Below, one piece after another: positions 12,901 through 28,900 of a stretch of 64,000 bases of DNA. Source of the DNA: Glandiceps talaboti (taxonomy: Eukaryota; Hemichordata; Enteropneusta; Spengelidae). The position numbers and the translations under genes were made by a program. Numbering within the stretch: the stretch's first letter is position 1; the number at the start of each line of letters is the position of its first letter. A model generated the notes under the pieces. The model did not search any database and was not told where the DNA came from. It saw nothing but the letters and a program-made list of their open reading frames with translations. The stretch covers positions 9,212,732 through 9,276,731 of the forward strand of contig NC_135561.1 of the NCBI RefSeq assembly GCF_964340395.1, given 5' to 3'.

Positions 12901-15900
12901 AACATTATCATGTGAAATTATAGTCATCAATGGGTCCTGATTTCTAGAGAGTCACTTTCATCATGGTTTTCGTCACCGTGTGATTCATTGTCTGAGGAGC
13001 ACCTGTTACGCTTGACTTCTCACTGCACCTGTTCTGAGATTGGTTCTGTTACACAGTCTAGCACCATATACCCCAGGTGTGCAGTGTGACAATGTTTGTC
13101 ACCCTGTGTGACTTACCTTCTCACTGCACCTGTTCTGAGATTGGTTCTGTTACACAGTCTAGCACCATATACCCCAGGGGTGCAGTGTGACAGTGTTTGC
13201 CACCCTGTGTGACTTACCTTCTGACTGCTCCTGTTCTGAGATTGACTCTATCTGTTACATAATCTAGCACCATATCCCAACTCTGCAGTGCTGTATGACA
13301 GTGTTTGTCACCCTGTGTGACTTACCTTCTGACTGCACCTGTTCTGAGATTGACTCTATCTGTTACATAATCTAGCACCATATCCCAACTCTGCAGTGCT
13401 TTCCTCGGTAAAAGTAATCGTATAGCTGGGTTCTTTTCATCTCCATTCCTATATACACTGTTAACAGATCAGATAAAAATAATATTAATGTCAGATACAT
13501 GTAACCCACAAATGAGGCAATCGTGTTCATCCCCCAAAATGACCTGATATTTATTCTCTGTATGGCAGTGTTCCCAATGGCAGTATGAATGATGAAATAC
13601 TGCAATGTATTTACATGATGTGACTGAACCTGTACCTGGGACCTGTCCTGAATTGGCATAGATTTAGCTACAGTAGTCACAACATTGCGTACACAGCGGC
13701 AAAATTGAATAACAGTTTACTTTGATAACACTACTGAACATTCATTGATACCTTGAGCTTTGTGTGAAGCTACATAACCATTCATCGACAAAGCTGAGAT
13801 TTTAACTGTCTATTCTAGAATGTTGTCCCAGACAAACTTATTTAGACAGTATTAAAGTAAACTCTGACAATTATCCCTGAAGCGTGTTGGGATAAAAAAC
13901 AAACACGAACGCAGACAAATTGATGGACCAGTCAAACTTAGTATCGGGTCACCACTGGTATTTTATACAAATCAAATTATATAGATGTACCAGTAGAATG
14001 ACCTCAGTTTGAAGCAAGCCTCAACTCTTACAATAATAAACTTGTCTAGTTTCTGGGGTATTAAAGTACAGGAAGGTACATTTATCTGTCTAGTTTGACC
14101 ACCTGAGGTTTAACAAAATAACAGTATTAACCAACTGACACAGCTATTTGGTTCCTGATGTGGTGCAACAGTTTGAACAAACAATCTAATAGTTGGTAGA
14201 CTTTTACCTTTAATTTCATACCAGCTCAAATGTGTTTCAAGAGGAACACCACTCCAAACAATACAGATTTTAAAAAATCTTTGGGTTCTGGGGCATCATA
14301 TCATTATTCCAAATTTTGCTCATTTGCCAAGAAACACCAAATTGAAACTCTTTGTTTTCACCTCTAAGGTACTTTCAGACAGTGATGCAGCACTGCATCA
14401 TGGGTACTAGCAGATATGAATATTCATGACTATTTATGTGAAGGAAGTAAGCACTTAGGAGCTCTTTTGGCATGGTATCGTTTGATGAAGTGATAAGATA
14501 CTTACTGTATTGAACAAGGTTGTACAACCCACTCTCGCCATCTTGCACCAATTTTGTCCCGGTAAATACTATGTCTGACAGGTGTGATCTGAGAATGATA
14601 AAATAAAGTAGAGACATTAAAACAAATTATTCATATAGACATTTTATACGTCATACATTATGAATGCATTTTCTAAAAGGTTAATATACGAAATGTACAT
14701 GTTTGAAGATAGACATGTCTTAGGGTGGTGTACATGCACAACAACTCATAAACTAATTAAATTGATTCTAATGACATCATAATAATATGCTAACTGATAA
14801 CTCATACACTAATTGACTGTAATATCATCATAATAATATGCTAACTGATAACTCATAAACTAATTGATTATAATAATTAATATGCTAACTGACAACTCAT
14901 AAACTAATTAATTCTAATGCCATCATAATAATATTTTAACTGATAACTCATATAAAAGGTATTTATTCTATGACATAAATTATAATATGCTAAGTGACAA
15001 CTCATAAACTACACTAATTGACTGTAATATCATCATAATAATATACTAACTGACAAATCATAAACTAATTGATTCTAATAACATCATTATCACTGCACTC
15101 ATTACCTAATAAGCTAGGTACATTAACAGTTACTTCAGTGTTGGATGATAAGAGATTTCCCAAGAGAACAACTGCATTTAAAACGATTTGCTGTCTTATT
15201 ATATAACATACTTTTAACTGGATGGATGAATGCACAATACAAACAATAATTTCTGACTGATAAGAACTGTAATTGATACATTCTACAAATGAAGATGACT
15301 TAGGGAGTCTCATATTATCAAATGAAGATGACTTAGGGAGTCTCATGTTATCAAATGAAGATGACTTAGGGAGAGTCTCATATTATCACATTAAAGTTTA
15401 GAAAGTGAAATTTATTCATTCTGAGAGTAACATCAAAGTTCAATATTAACCCATACAGTCATACATGTACAAATCTATCATTTATTTATATCAACATTAA
15501 ATGTATTCCAGGACTCTAGATCAATAGTCTTTGGGAACTAGTTTGAAGTCTGTATTAAAAATGGCGACATCTTTCTAGTTGCTTAAACATGTAGGTTTAC
15601 GATAATATTCAGTTATCTAATGACTGGTAAACATGTTACATGTGGTTGCAATTTTACCAAAAAAATAATAAGTTATAGTCTAGATACATGTACATGTAAT
15701 GACATATTTCATCAAGAAAACTGTTTTACTTATAAATATACTTATAATATTGGCCTATTTCATTGTAGTGTTCTTTTAATACATGTGTTGTATTATTATT
15801 ACATTTATGTATTCAAATAGAACTGTCAATTTTCTACATAGTTGTAATAAAGCTATCTAGTGTCTGTTTTATAGATCCACTATGTTCTGTCCAGGTGCCT

Positions 15901-16748
15901 TAGAACTCTAGTCAGAGGTAGCATACCTTTCTGTCCTAATCAATACAAGTTTACGATAATGTCAATTTTATTAGGCCTAATGTGAACTGTGCCAATATTA
16001 AATGGCAACCCACAGACCCTATCACTATAAAGGGACTGTAGGCAAACAAAGCCAACACAGGCACAGACAATGGGTCTGTTTGTTTTGACATCATAAAATA
16101 CTGTATGTGTGTTTGTCCTTCACAGCTACTGTGTCAGTTGTAAAGTTTTACAATGAAATGGTCAGTATGTAGAAAGAAAACATTAGATTGTACAAGCTAG
16201 GTAATTCATGTTATGAACAGTATTACTGATACCTTCATTTAGATTACCAGGTGTACTAATTGAAAATACTACATCATAACAGGTTGAAATATCCTAACTA
16301 CCCCAATTACTTCATTTCAACATGTATATGTATACCTAATGCCAGTAATGGCGTGATAACATGAATCAATATAATCAATTAATTGCTATTTACAGCTATA
16401 TCTGATGGGACAGTAACTTTAGATGATGTGTTACTAAAACAACAACTATAAATGTCAATATACAAACAGACAGACAAACGTTAGGAGTCATCAGTTAGAC
16501 AAACAAACAGAGATACATGTAATGATGTATAGACAGACATATAGACAGATAGATTAATAGATAGATAGATAGTAGAGATATATAAATAAACAGATATATG
16601 TAGATAGATGAATATATACATGTAGACAGACATATAGATATATAGATAGATAAAGAGATACATGTAGATAGATGAATAGATACATGTAGATAGACATATA
16701 TAGAGATATATAGATATAGATATAGATAAATAGATAGATAGATAGATT

Positions 16749-16803
<55 letters not shown>

Positions 16804-19800
16804 GGATAGATAGATAGATGTTATTGTAGATAAATAGATGAGAGCAGATAGTTTATGATAGATACAGGTACATGTCAAAAACCTGCAGAAAGAGAAACAG
16901 ACAAAACATCAGTTACTCTGAAGTTGCCAGGGAAGTCATGCAAACTCAGGAAGAGAGTCACACAGAACAGACAGACAAATACACAGACTCTGACACACAA
17001 CAGATGGACAAATACACAGACTTTGAGTTCGAGTTTGACTACAACAAACTTGCAAAAATGTTTACTTTTTACATAAACTGTCAAAACAATAACTATCATA
17101 CAAATGTATTACTTGGTATCTGTTTACATCAGTGTGTCTACCTACATGTATGACAGACAATGTACCTGTGTTGTAATTGACTACCATGTATGGAGTGACT
17201 ACATACATGTATATACCCCCAAGGCCATGTACGTGTGTTTGGCCAACTCAGCCAATGCTTGTGTGATTGTTCTGCCAATGACGTCTGCAACCACTCTCCT
17301 AATTAGTGATGTGACTTTGTAAGACAGTCTGTGGGAGTGTAAGCTTCACTCCATTGTTAATACAATGTAATGAAGTGACACAGCTGACGTCAGGTGTACA
17401 CACACCTTTCTGACATCATAGTCAATGAACGTTCTAATCTCTCTCAACATACAAACTTGTTCACTGTGTTTAATAGACTATTTCTACATCGTAATGTACA
17501 TGTTTACTGTGCAACAAGTATATTTCAGTGACAAATGAACTTTGGAGTGACTCAGCAACAAACGCTACGTTGTAGATGCCAGAGATTTGGCTATCTGGGA
17601 TGACAATGTCGTTCGATCGACAGAACTGTATACACGTATGTCGAGCAGTCTCTAGATTACTGTACTACTCTGTACCTATGACATGTATAACTGCAAGTCT
17701 AATAATATATATGCACACCCAGCATTTGGTTTTGTGTACTTTATACAGTATACTACATGCATTTTTCCTAGTTACTATGGTGATAGTTTGATTGTTTATG
17801 GAGTAAACTAAACAAATCTTTTAACCACAGTATTGTCTCCGACAATAAATCATTGGTAACCAAGGTCCTGCCTTTGGGGTGTATAAGCTACAGTGTACAT
17901 GTCTATAACACTAACATTTAACAATTGCATAATTTGTCTGTATCTATAAGAGTTCGAGATTTCGCTATCTGTAAAAAGTTAGGAGTAAAATCTTATCTAC
18001 TGTAATTGTTGATAGTAATATAAAGACAGTCAAGTATAACATTAGCTATAGTATCTAGAGGTGATCCATGGATTTGAATCTAAAGTTCTCTCTTCACTCC
18101 ATGGATTTCAAGATTCAAAGCCATGGATAGCCTATAGGCTCTAGACTATGGGCAATGGGTCCTTCTATTCTGCGATTCTCAGTACCTGCAATAGCTTTTT
18201 ATCTCCTGCTAGAGGGTCAGAATAGAACATGAAGGTTGACTTTTTTCATGCGAGCCTATAGTAATGCATGTGGAACACGTGAAGCAGAAGTTATGGTGTC
18301 GACCAAGAAATCGAATGTTTGTTATTTTTATGATGTGCCTAGGCAGTAATATTCTATATCAGGTAGTTGATATTTCTAGTGCTCCATGACACAGCACATC
18401 TAACAAATATACATACATGTATATATAGGTGCTACTTTGCAAGAAATTGTTAAAAGCGTGGACTACCTTGCAACTTGTGGGTCCTAAAACAACTAAATGT
18501 TAAAGTTCTTGCCTGACTTGCCACTTGTGGAAGGCACAAAGCAACCAATATTCAAAAATTACGACTTGTTTGCCACTTGGTAGAGCCAAAATGACCAATA
18601 TTAAAAGTTTTAGACTAACCTGCCACTTGTGGGAGCTGATACGACCGATGTCACCTCTATTGTACATGATGTCTGACAAATATTTTACCTTATACAATAC
18701 CGACTCTTTATTTTATACTGTCTGCATTTATATGTTTTCTGTAAACATCACATCATGAATTGATTGGGAGATGTGCAATGTTTTCGGAAAACATCTTATT
18801 GTGGAGTGATTGGTGACAACATTCCGATATTAAATGATGCGAAAAACCACCCCATCCTGAAGTGATCGGATGATGTCGAAATGTTTTTACTGAAAACACA
18901 TCGTCTTCAAATGATTGGACAATGCAGGTATGTTTTTGTAAAAACATTCCATCAAGTGATTGGTTGAAAATTCTAGCCATTTTTGAATCTGGTTTATCAC
19001 TGATTACACTTCTTTTTTTTTTTTCAAGTGGATGAAAAGAGCTCTATTTGTGTGCTGGGTTATGTCTGAGTGTGTAGATTAAATCAACAGATAGTAATTA
19101 TTGAAACTGTGAATGTAACATCTTTGAAGTGACTACATTCTTTAGTTAATGACAACGACAAGATAACTAATGTGAGATCACATCAATACGCTGACATCAT
19201 ATCATACATGTCAGTAAATTGGTAAATTTAACATTAATACCCAGTATAGTATACTAAATAAAACTGCATCACGTTTAATTGTCAAGTTCTGACTGGTTTT
19301 CAGATTGATTCCTTCATGATAAATGAATCAACAAGTGGTTATGAACTAACAAAACACACCTGTACTCAGGAATTAATGAACATCTGTACCAAAACCAGTC
19401 TGTAAACACTTATATACATGTATATTTATTGATATTAATTAATGCAATTTTTTATCAACTGATGTCAGATTCATGTCACTCTGCATTATAAGAATATAGA
19501 TGGTGGGCTGACTGTATAATCAATGTACATGCTCATATGGAGTTACTTAGGATCGGGGTCAGGATAGCTATAGGCTAGGAACAGGACTACACCTTCTCAT
19601 ATTCATCATGTACATCTAAGATTATTTATATCATCAACTGATGCCAGATTCATGTCACCCTAGGTAACTATATAAACCATATTGTTGACTGTACAATTGA
19701 TGTTCAAGCTAGGGAGTTAGGGTAAGCATAGGTGAGGGATAGGAACAGGACTAGACCCCCTAACATACATGTACATCTGATTCATATCGTTACTGTAAAT

Positions 19801-19895
19801 GACCACATTAATAGACATTTTCCCAGTACACTATGCCGATGGTACATGTATATCAATAGAGTTGAGATCTGTATTTGGTTCTGGTTCATGTATCA

Positions 19896-19951
<56 letters not shown>

Positions 19952-22900
19952 CATATGTATGTGTATGTGTATGTGTATGTGTATGTCACCATGTGTATGC
20001 GTATGTGTATGTGTATGTGTATGTACCGGTACATGTCATATTTTGCCCTAGTCCCTGTCTGTGTATGTACATATATGTACAGGAATACATGAGTGAAAGT
20101 TTGAATAATTCAACACTAAGTAACCATTTCCTGTAAATGCCAGGTGATATTGGCTAATACTTGACGAAGCAATCACTCAATACACTACTAGTACACATCA
20201 ATTAAAATGTCTACATACTATATATTACACTGTCATTCACATTTCTACAATCAAAATTTCCCTTTTGACATCAATTTTTCAATTATCCATGTCACAAAAT
20301 AGTATAATGTATTACTACTTTAACAGGAAAATGTCACACACATATTAAAATTGAATATTTTGATTTATATCTACGGTGAGAATGGAAGATTGATGGACAA
20401 ATCTGCAACTACATTAAATATACAATGGCAGCATGTTCTAATTTTTTTTTAAATTAAGTATGTTTATAACAATATCTGAATCATCCAGTCAATACCTGCA
20501 AGTTGGTTTCAATCTTGACCTCTCACAAAAAATTGATATTGGTTTTACTAATAAATCAGGGTCTAAAATAAATTTGTATCTAGTATAAATTCATGTCCAT
20601 TAATTTTCTTATTGTTAGCATGATTCTAATGTCTAAATAATTATGGACTGAAAACACTGAATTGAATGTTATATCTACATGTACCTATTATGGTTGTATG
20701 TTTGTTATCGCAACACATGTATCTTTCAGACATGAGAAGATAACCTTTTCACATCCCGAGTTTGTTCAATACGGTATACCTGCAGGTGTTTCATGACTAC
20801 ATTTGGATAATTCTGTCAGATCATGTATGTATAATTTAGTGAACTCTATCTAATATCTCTCTACGGCTAGATATAGTTTGGACACTCAACAAGAAGCGAT
20901 TTGTCTGAAACATGTCTGTTTCTCGACCCCGAAGTGAACTTAGAAAGAGAAGTAGCAGTATTTAAATGATACATATATCTATTTCAGGTTTCTTTCTTGT
21001 CTCAGAATGTTTACATTGTCAACAAACAAAACTGACATTACTAAGTAAAAACAGTAACAGGTCCCCTGTAGTCTAACCGACATTACTAAGTGAAAGCAAT
21101 CTACGATGCGTAAGGTTGAGTGACCACACAGTGAGGCCATGTCATAACCTTTTGACATGTGTACCTCACAACTAATCATATTGACTTTTACAATATTAAT
21201 CACACAACAATAAATGTCAGTAAACAAAAGGAAGTACATAAAATGAAGTGAGGTGAAACTGAATCTTATAGAACCACTTTATACTATTATGAACTCATTT
21301 TATGTTCAACACTGACTTTGTTTGTTTGCTATTGTTGTTAAGCTGGAGGAATCAGACCCCTTAGCAACCCCTTGACAACCATACAACAATAGGCACTTCC
21401 ATGTTGTATGACAAAATGTATACCTGTATGTACATGTATTAAAAGTCTGTATGTGGTTCATTTCATGTATGTAATGAATGTATCAGCTTGTATTTTGTCG
21501 TATAAAATGTGCCAGTTTGTATTTTGTCTTTAATAAATTGATTTGTGTGATTTTCGAATCTAGTGAAAATCCTAACAGAGTGTTGCAAATCTGTTGAAAT
21601 TTACAACTTAATACATGTATGTATTTCCATAAAAAATATAATTGATGGCCATCATGTATAAATTAAGGTCTGATGTATATTTCATTCACACAACACTAAC
21701 TTCACAATACCTAAATTAGTAACAAATTAATGATAATGAAGATGACACATAATTGACAGGACTTGCATGAGATGTTAATGATTCCACTACTGATAAAGAC
21801 TTCACTTTGAATATTTATAATAACTGTTATTTCATTTTTTTTATGTTGAAGGTTGTTCTCATTTACTATCTATTTAACCATACGACTAAAGGGAGAGAAA
21901 TTTTAAATATACATAATTCTGATAACGGAACTAGAGTGGGTTAATCTGTTAACAAAGACTGAAATGTGCAGTCGAAAATTTCAGGTACAATTTTTTAGAG
22001 TATGATATGTAAACTTTGAAGTATTGAAGGATGCAAGCGATAATATCAAATCTTTAGTTTTACAGGATTACTTGCTTGCCAGCCCAGAAACTTGACTATG
22101 AATATAAACAGCCGCCTGTGATTATTGTGATTACATGCCAAATGACGTCTCTAGGCTATTTTCTTGCTTCAAGTTCAAACAATTTGGCTATTTAAAAGTT
22201 AGCTTGGATTTTACTTGTATCAGTGTTACAAGTTACCATACATTGAAAACTGAAATGAAGTATTCTATTTCTACTGAAGAATCTTACAATTGACTCTTTT
22301 CAAGTATGTTATCATTGGGTATACAATACAGTACACTTGAACAGTTGGCACCCTTGTATGTCACAAGCCAAAGTCTTTTATATGTGCAGGATAATACTCC
22401 TTCATGTTAGTAGTACACTATATCAGTGAACGTCAAACAGAGATAACTTGAATCAGACCAAAATAAATAATAAACTTAACAGAGTTATAAACTAACAGCA
22501 GTTCTACCAATAAAACAAGTACATGTTGCGTGACAAAGGGGTTTTACCGGTGGTAATACCAGGAAAATATATATCGCCCATGTAAATCATGTAACAAATA
22601 GGATATAAGCAAAGGAAAGGAGATCAATATAATTATAAGTATTTACCTGTCTGTATCAAAGAATATTAAGGATTTATCACCAGGAAAGATGGGACTGTGA
22701 TGTACAGAGCTAGGGACTTCAAAAGTTAAGCAATATAATATTTATAGTATTACTTGCATCAAGCAATATTCACTTTAAAACTCAAGGCAAGTTATGCTTT
22801 ATAGTTTACAATGTAAGTATTATGGACACATCTGTGGGATTTGGCAGACAAAGTCTGTGCTGAGACTTGGAAGGCTGACCAGTGTATGATATAAGTACAT

Positions 22901-25900
22901 GTATTACCTGCGTCAAGCTTAATAATTTTTAAACTTAAAATGCACTGACCAATATACAGAGTTTAGTTACAAATATTACCTGTGGCAAATGAGGTCTACT
23001 TGACTTGGAAAGCAGATTGATATACAATATAAAACATTGCCTGCGCCAAACAAAGTTAACTTTTAAACAGAGGGCAAACTAAGAAATATACAATGCAAGT
23101 ATTATCAAAGTTCACTTTTAAACTCAGAAGGCAAACCAATATATAATGCAAGTATTACCTGTGTCACACAAAATCCACTGTATAACTTTGGAAGGTATGC
23201 CAATACAATCCAAGTATTACCTGTGGCAAGCAAAGTTCACTTTTAAGACTTTAGGAAGGCAGGCCAATATTATACATTGTACACTAAGTAAGTATTACTT
23301 GAGTCAAACAAAATTCATTTTAATAAGGCTTGGAAGGCAGACCAATATCACAATGCAAGTATTACCTGTGGCAAGCAAAGTTCATTTTACTTTAACTTAT
23401 TTAATTTAAGACTCAGAAGGCTGTAAGTATTAGCGGACTATCAAACAAAGTTCACTTTTAACTTTACGACTTGGAAGTAGACCAATACAAACTCTGTCAA
23501 GAGCAAATTGAAAACTTTAACCACTAAAATCAACATTAATATGGTGACTCAATGATTTCAATTATCCAGTGTGGAGTTCGTAAACAATCCGTTCATACCA
23601 GTTCCTTCTATTCCAAACATTTCTTTTGTAGAGAGACTGAAAAGATCAAAAGGTATCAAGAGTGTGTGTGTTTGGTTGCCTGGTGTTACAAACACTTTAC
23701 AATGGATCTGAATGTCTTCACAAACTGTCCCAAGACATGAAGTTCCTTGGTGTTAAAAGCACTGCACTGTTGAGTGTCGTCTCTAAATCCTTTCACACAG
23801 TGTACACTACATGTAGTTGCTTGGCGTTGCACACATCATACTGTTAGCCTTGAATGCCATCACAAACTGTACAGTAGTTACCTTGGTATTACACAAACAC
23901 TTTACAAAAGGTACCTGATTTACTTCCCTAATGCATGGTGAAGTGTTTACAAATCTGCTGTAACCTTTATGTCTGTTTTCTTACTTTTATAAAACATAGC
24001 TTCTAACTACTACTACTTCGTAGCCAATAACATGCCTGACAATACAACTGAAAAAAAATTTGCTACGTCAACTTGAGAAAAGTCTAGTTCCTGTACAGTA
24101 TTGTTACGATTTACACCTCCACTCGCACTGTGTTGTTTAGTTAGAAACCACGTTTGCATCCAGACTAACTTGAGACAATCAGCGCATATGTTTGTGTTAA
24201 CTTACATCTACCAAAGACAACAATGGTGATTAATAATAGACAATTGCGCTCATGTAAATTCTCAAAACTTTGACTGTGTTGTCATCATTTTGAAAACAGC
24301 TCTCATTTACATAAATTTGCATACAAATATATTTATGATTTGTGTTTCTTTCAGAACACAATACTTTCCCTAACATTAAATTGTCAAATTATATCATAAT
24401 TTATAGAGTTGCTACAATAATTGCATATTACAGGTTCAACCATAGGGTTTCCCCTCCACTGTCTATGGTTCGACCTTTATGCAAATAAGTACAACCACAA
24501 AAAAGTCAATAGTGCCATTTTAACTGTAAATTGAGACTGGGGTAATAAGTTCTGCTCTCAATTTTTTCCCTTAGTTCATCGACATAATTTTTATGTCTAT
24601 CTTAGTTTAACTTTTCTGTGCTGATCGAACTGCTGTAAATTTGTAAGAAATGTGAACTATTTTCAAACAGCACTTCATAAACTTGTAAACTATGCAGATC
24701 TGTCATCCTTGGTGGTGTGTGGAATGTCTATCTCAAGTACTGTATCTAGGAGGGTCTACAGTACACACTGACTAACTGTCAATAAAATCACAATCTGTCA
24801 AACGATAGGTTATATAGATCGCTATATGATAAATACATGTGTATATACAACGGTCAAGGGGGTCGCAGTAATGTTGTCGTAACACTACGACTGTCATGTA
24901 AAACATTCATTCAGTTTGAAAGATTGGTCAAACCAAAATGAGGTTATGTTGCATCAGTCGAAGTATCTTTAGTCTGGGACCACCACTCTATTTCCAGACA
25001 CAATAGCCCTTTAGTTCCATGCTTGTCCATTTCCAAATGCAAATGACTATCAAATATGAGAGTTGCTCGAATACAATGTATGACATTTACTGAGAATGTA
25101 CTAGTGTTCGAATCTCTATATCTCTGATGATTTGATTGTTAGCATTTAGACTACCTGTACAATGACTATATGAGTTACACTACAGAATAGTGTGTACAAC
25201 AGACAACTGATATCCACCACTGAAATACAATTATATCCGAATAACAATTACTGCTATCTTATCATGACATTAACATACATTCAAATACATGGCAGTTTGA
25301 TAACCCAGTAATGATAGGTGTCAAACAGAAACAATCATACAGTTAAAACGACATGTATCTCCATGGTGATCGTGGTAAACATACCAAGTTAACTATGTGT
25401 GTGTACACCGGATGACATACTATAGTTTTAATTTACTACTATGTATGTCTATCACTCTTTGCCCTTGTTTTAGACTACATGAACATGTACAAATGTAGGA
25501 AACTATCTTTTTAACAGCACATTGAATACACATTCCTTTTTGTATGTATCTGACATCTTTAATGGAGAAATGTGGATGTGTATCATGACAATACAAATGA
25601 TATATAGGTCCACAAGTCAAGATCTACAAGTTAAAGTATCACCAATTAAAAACAACACAGGTGTCATGGCTATACACAAGGTCTGGTCTGGCTGACATCT
25701 GGCCGACACATCTACATACCATGAAGTTTAAAAGATATATTAAATGGCCATCTAGACTACACTAAAGTCATGTCTTTTCAAATTCCAACATTCTCAATCT
25801 ACATGTATGTAAATCTACTAAATCTCAGTGTCTGGTCAAAAAATATTGGAGTGTCATATACATGTACATGTATTTAGTGTAATTGTATTTATACATGTAC

Positions 25901-28900
25901 GTGTATATCTACATGTAACCATAGAGTGGACTCCACTCGTTGCAATTATGGGATCCTACAATATTATTTTAGTATATGAAAAGGCAGGGGAAGACCAGGT
26001 ACAATGTAGAGCATATAAACACTATGTATACATCATGATCTATAGATGTGCAAAGTTGGATTTCAATACCCTGACATTTTCATTTTATTTTTCAGTTGGT
26101 TAAATCAGCTAGAACCATTGGGATCACTGTGTTAGAATGAGAGCTAACAACACCTTGGGTTTATCTTACCTTAGTTACAAATTTGTTAATTACTTCCTTG
26201 TATAATCAATAAATCAATACGAAAGTTCACAGTACAAAATGTGAATCAGAATATGATGTCAGACGGTAACCTTACATCATGAATCTTGAGAATGAAAATT
26301 GAAATATTCTATCATTGTACCAAAAAAGGTATATTTTTAGTCTGGATCTAGATTTTAAGTAGCTTAACCCATGTTTACATATTTTGCTTTGTTTGTTTGT
26401 TGTTGTTGTTTTCAGCATAATTAAGGGATCATACAATCATGTGGCATGCTCACATACATATATTTCAATACAGTTTATCAGTGTAAAAAAACAGGAAGAA
26501 CTCAACACAAACCACTAATTAACATAATAGTTGTAATAGCAAATGAAGAAATTCAATGATCCTATTTTCTCTGTCACAAATTACATTTGACATCAGGTTT
26601 ACATTGTCCATGTAATTTGAAATTGTTAACATGTAGATTCATTCACTTGTTCTTTGTCTTTTTTCTCTAAATCTGACAAGTCGGAACTAATTACTGAAAT
26701 TCCTGAATACAACTTTAGTCTTGAATACACGTACACACATGTACATGTATGTAAATAGCTTTCGTCATTGTTCAAAAATAAGCTGGAGCCTGTATAAGGA
26801 GATTTTTTCTGTTTCTTTTTTCAACTTCAACAACAACTGGGGCAATGAAATGTTAAATTTAAAAGGCTATAGGACAATAAACGCCGAGTCTAATCTCTTC
26901 TCACTGCCATACACCACAGTACAAATCTTGACCTAATCCGATATCGCATTTTAATCCGTAAAACCTGTATTGTGTATCTGTCTCTAGGGAGATACACATT
27001 ATCGTACATTTACTAACAAACACGAGTGAGTACATCAAAAGATTTGTAAGTCTACGAAAAGTGTTGTCTCCTTTCACATAGGAAAGAAAACTTAATTATT
27101 ACATACTGAAATTTATATCTTTTCTACCATATTGTATTGGATCGGAATATACTGACTCAATAATGCATAAAATTCAGTCTCTGGGAACCACATGCAGACA
27201 AAAATTCTGGAATTTTCTCGTCGGGAAATTAAGTTAATTTACAGTGTGTCCTATCCTTATCTCTTCCTACTATACTGTTGTCTGCCAATGATCTACAGTT
27301 GGTTAAAATATTCAAAGTTTTTAACAACAACAAAACCAAACAATAACAACAAATCAACTGTTGGAAAACCAGTGACAAACAATTTGTAAAATCTTTAAAA
27401 CTAGTGTCATACTATCTGACAAGAAATTATATTTATACATTTCAAACTCAAAATTTAGATTTCAGTCAATCTCAACTCGTTTAATCATAACTCAGCTATT
27501 TCTAATGTGTTCTCAATTTACAAAGAAACAATGAAATGAAAGAAGGAACACTATACAGTAATATGTATGTCACTGATAAAGTTTATCTTGGTCATAAAAT
27601 ATTTACTCAGCATACAATTTTAAAACTTAGTAGTGAATCAACACAAGCTTTCAAACCACACGAGAAGTCAAACATTGTAATTTCATAGATTCCAGAGTAA
27701 AAATTCCAGTACTAAACTTTTAATGATTTCATTTGTGACATTTAGAACATACAAACAGAGCTCTACAAGGTACACGGGTCAGGCAGACAGTCAGGCTTTG
27801 TTTACGTTCAGTTGGTTGTCAAGGCAACTGTCACAGAGCATGGCCATGTTGGGTCTATGGTTCCGTCTACACTGTACAGTCAAGAGAAATATGAAACTGA
27901 ACTATATATATTTCTGTGTCTTTTACACTCTTTTGTTAATTCTCAATCTACTTTTTTTTATCTTAAGGGAATGGAGGTGTTTGTTAGTTTGTTTATGGGT
28001 AGTATAGTTCAACTCAGTTGCAGAATGTGGGTACCCACATTAATATTGCATGAAGCTAAAGCTATTGTTCGGCCTATTGTCTACCTCCAAGTGTTACGTA
28101 TTATTTTCATGTCATGAGGCTCTGAAGTGAAACTGTAACAATTTGTTGTCTACCGTCACATTATGAGCAAATATCTGACTTTTGTGTCACAATTTAAAAT
28201 GAAAATAAAGGGAATAAAAGTTGCTATGAACCGAATTGACAGTACATGTAAATTTTGTAAGTTGTCAGTCTTAACAAATATTGAAATTTCTCAATTGATA
28301 CAACTGTCTTTTTCTTTTATAACACACACATTTTATCATAACATCTATCAAGATTTAACAAATCTCAAAAAGTTCTCTGTCCTTTTAATTAAAAATGTCA
28401 TTACAGAAGCAGTTATTTAAAAACAGATTTGCGCTAAATCTTAACACTCAGTTATTACCAGTGATCATGATAAATAGTCAGTATGCCAAATGTCATAGCA
28501 AGGTTAAACTATAAAAAATTTGATTTGGTTATTTGATAGCCATATTAGGAAATTTGATAGCCATATTAGGAGACTTGATGGCCATATTAGGAGATTTGAT
28601 GGCCATATTAGGAATGTAATGTGATCTACTTTAGAGTGGCCATCAAACATTTATGAAGTGAAAGAAACACATACACTAAGCCATTAACATGGGAATTTGT
28701 CAGACTATGTCTATATGTTGTTATAATATCTTTGGACTTATTTTACTATAGTATGTACACATCTTGTTGTGTCGTTTTTGTACCGTGTAAATTATCTTCA
28801 ATGTGCGTAGTGTTTAACATCTTATTTCAATTGTAACATATTTCACATGTGATGTTATTTTGAATTCATTGTTCAGCTATGAATGCAACTGCAATTTAGA

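Noticed and set aside
16481-16878. Long open frames over the GATA repeat, and GATA-factor site array
   Set aside because: Frames are low-complexity repeat products; a perfect tetranucleotide microsatellite is a simpler explanation.
19732-20136. 134-codon frame with Tyr-Val repeats
   Set aside because: Produced entirely by the GTATGT microsatellite.
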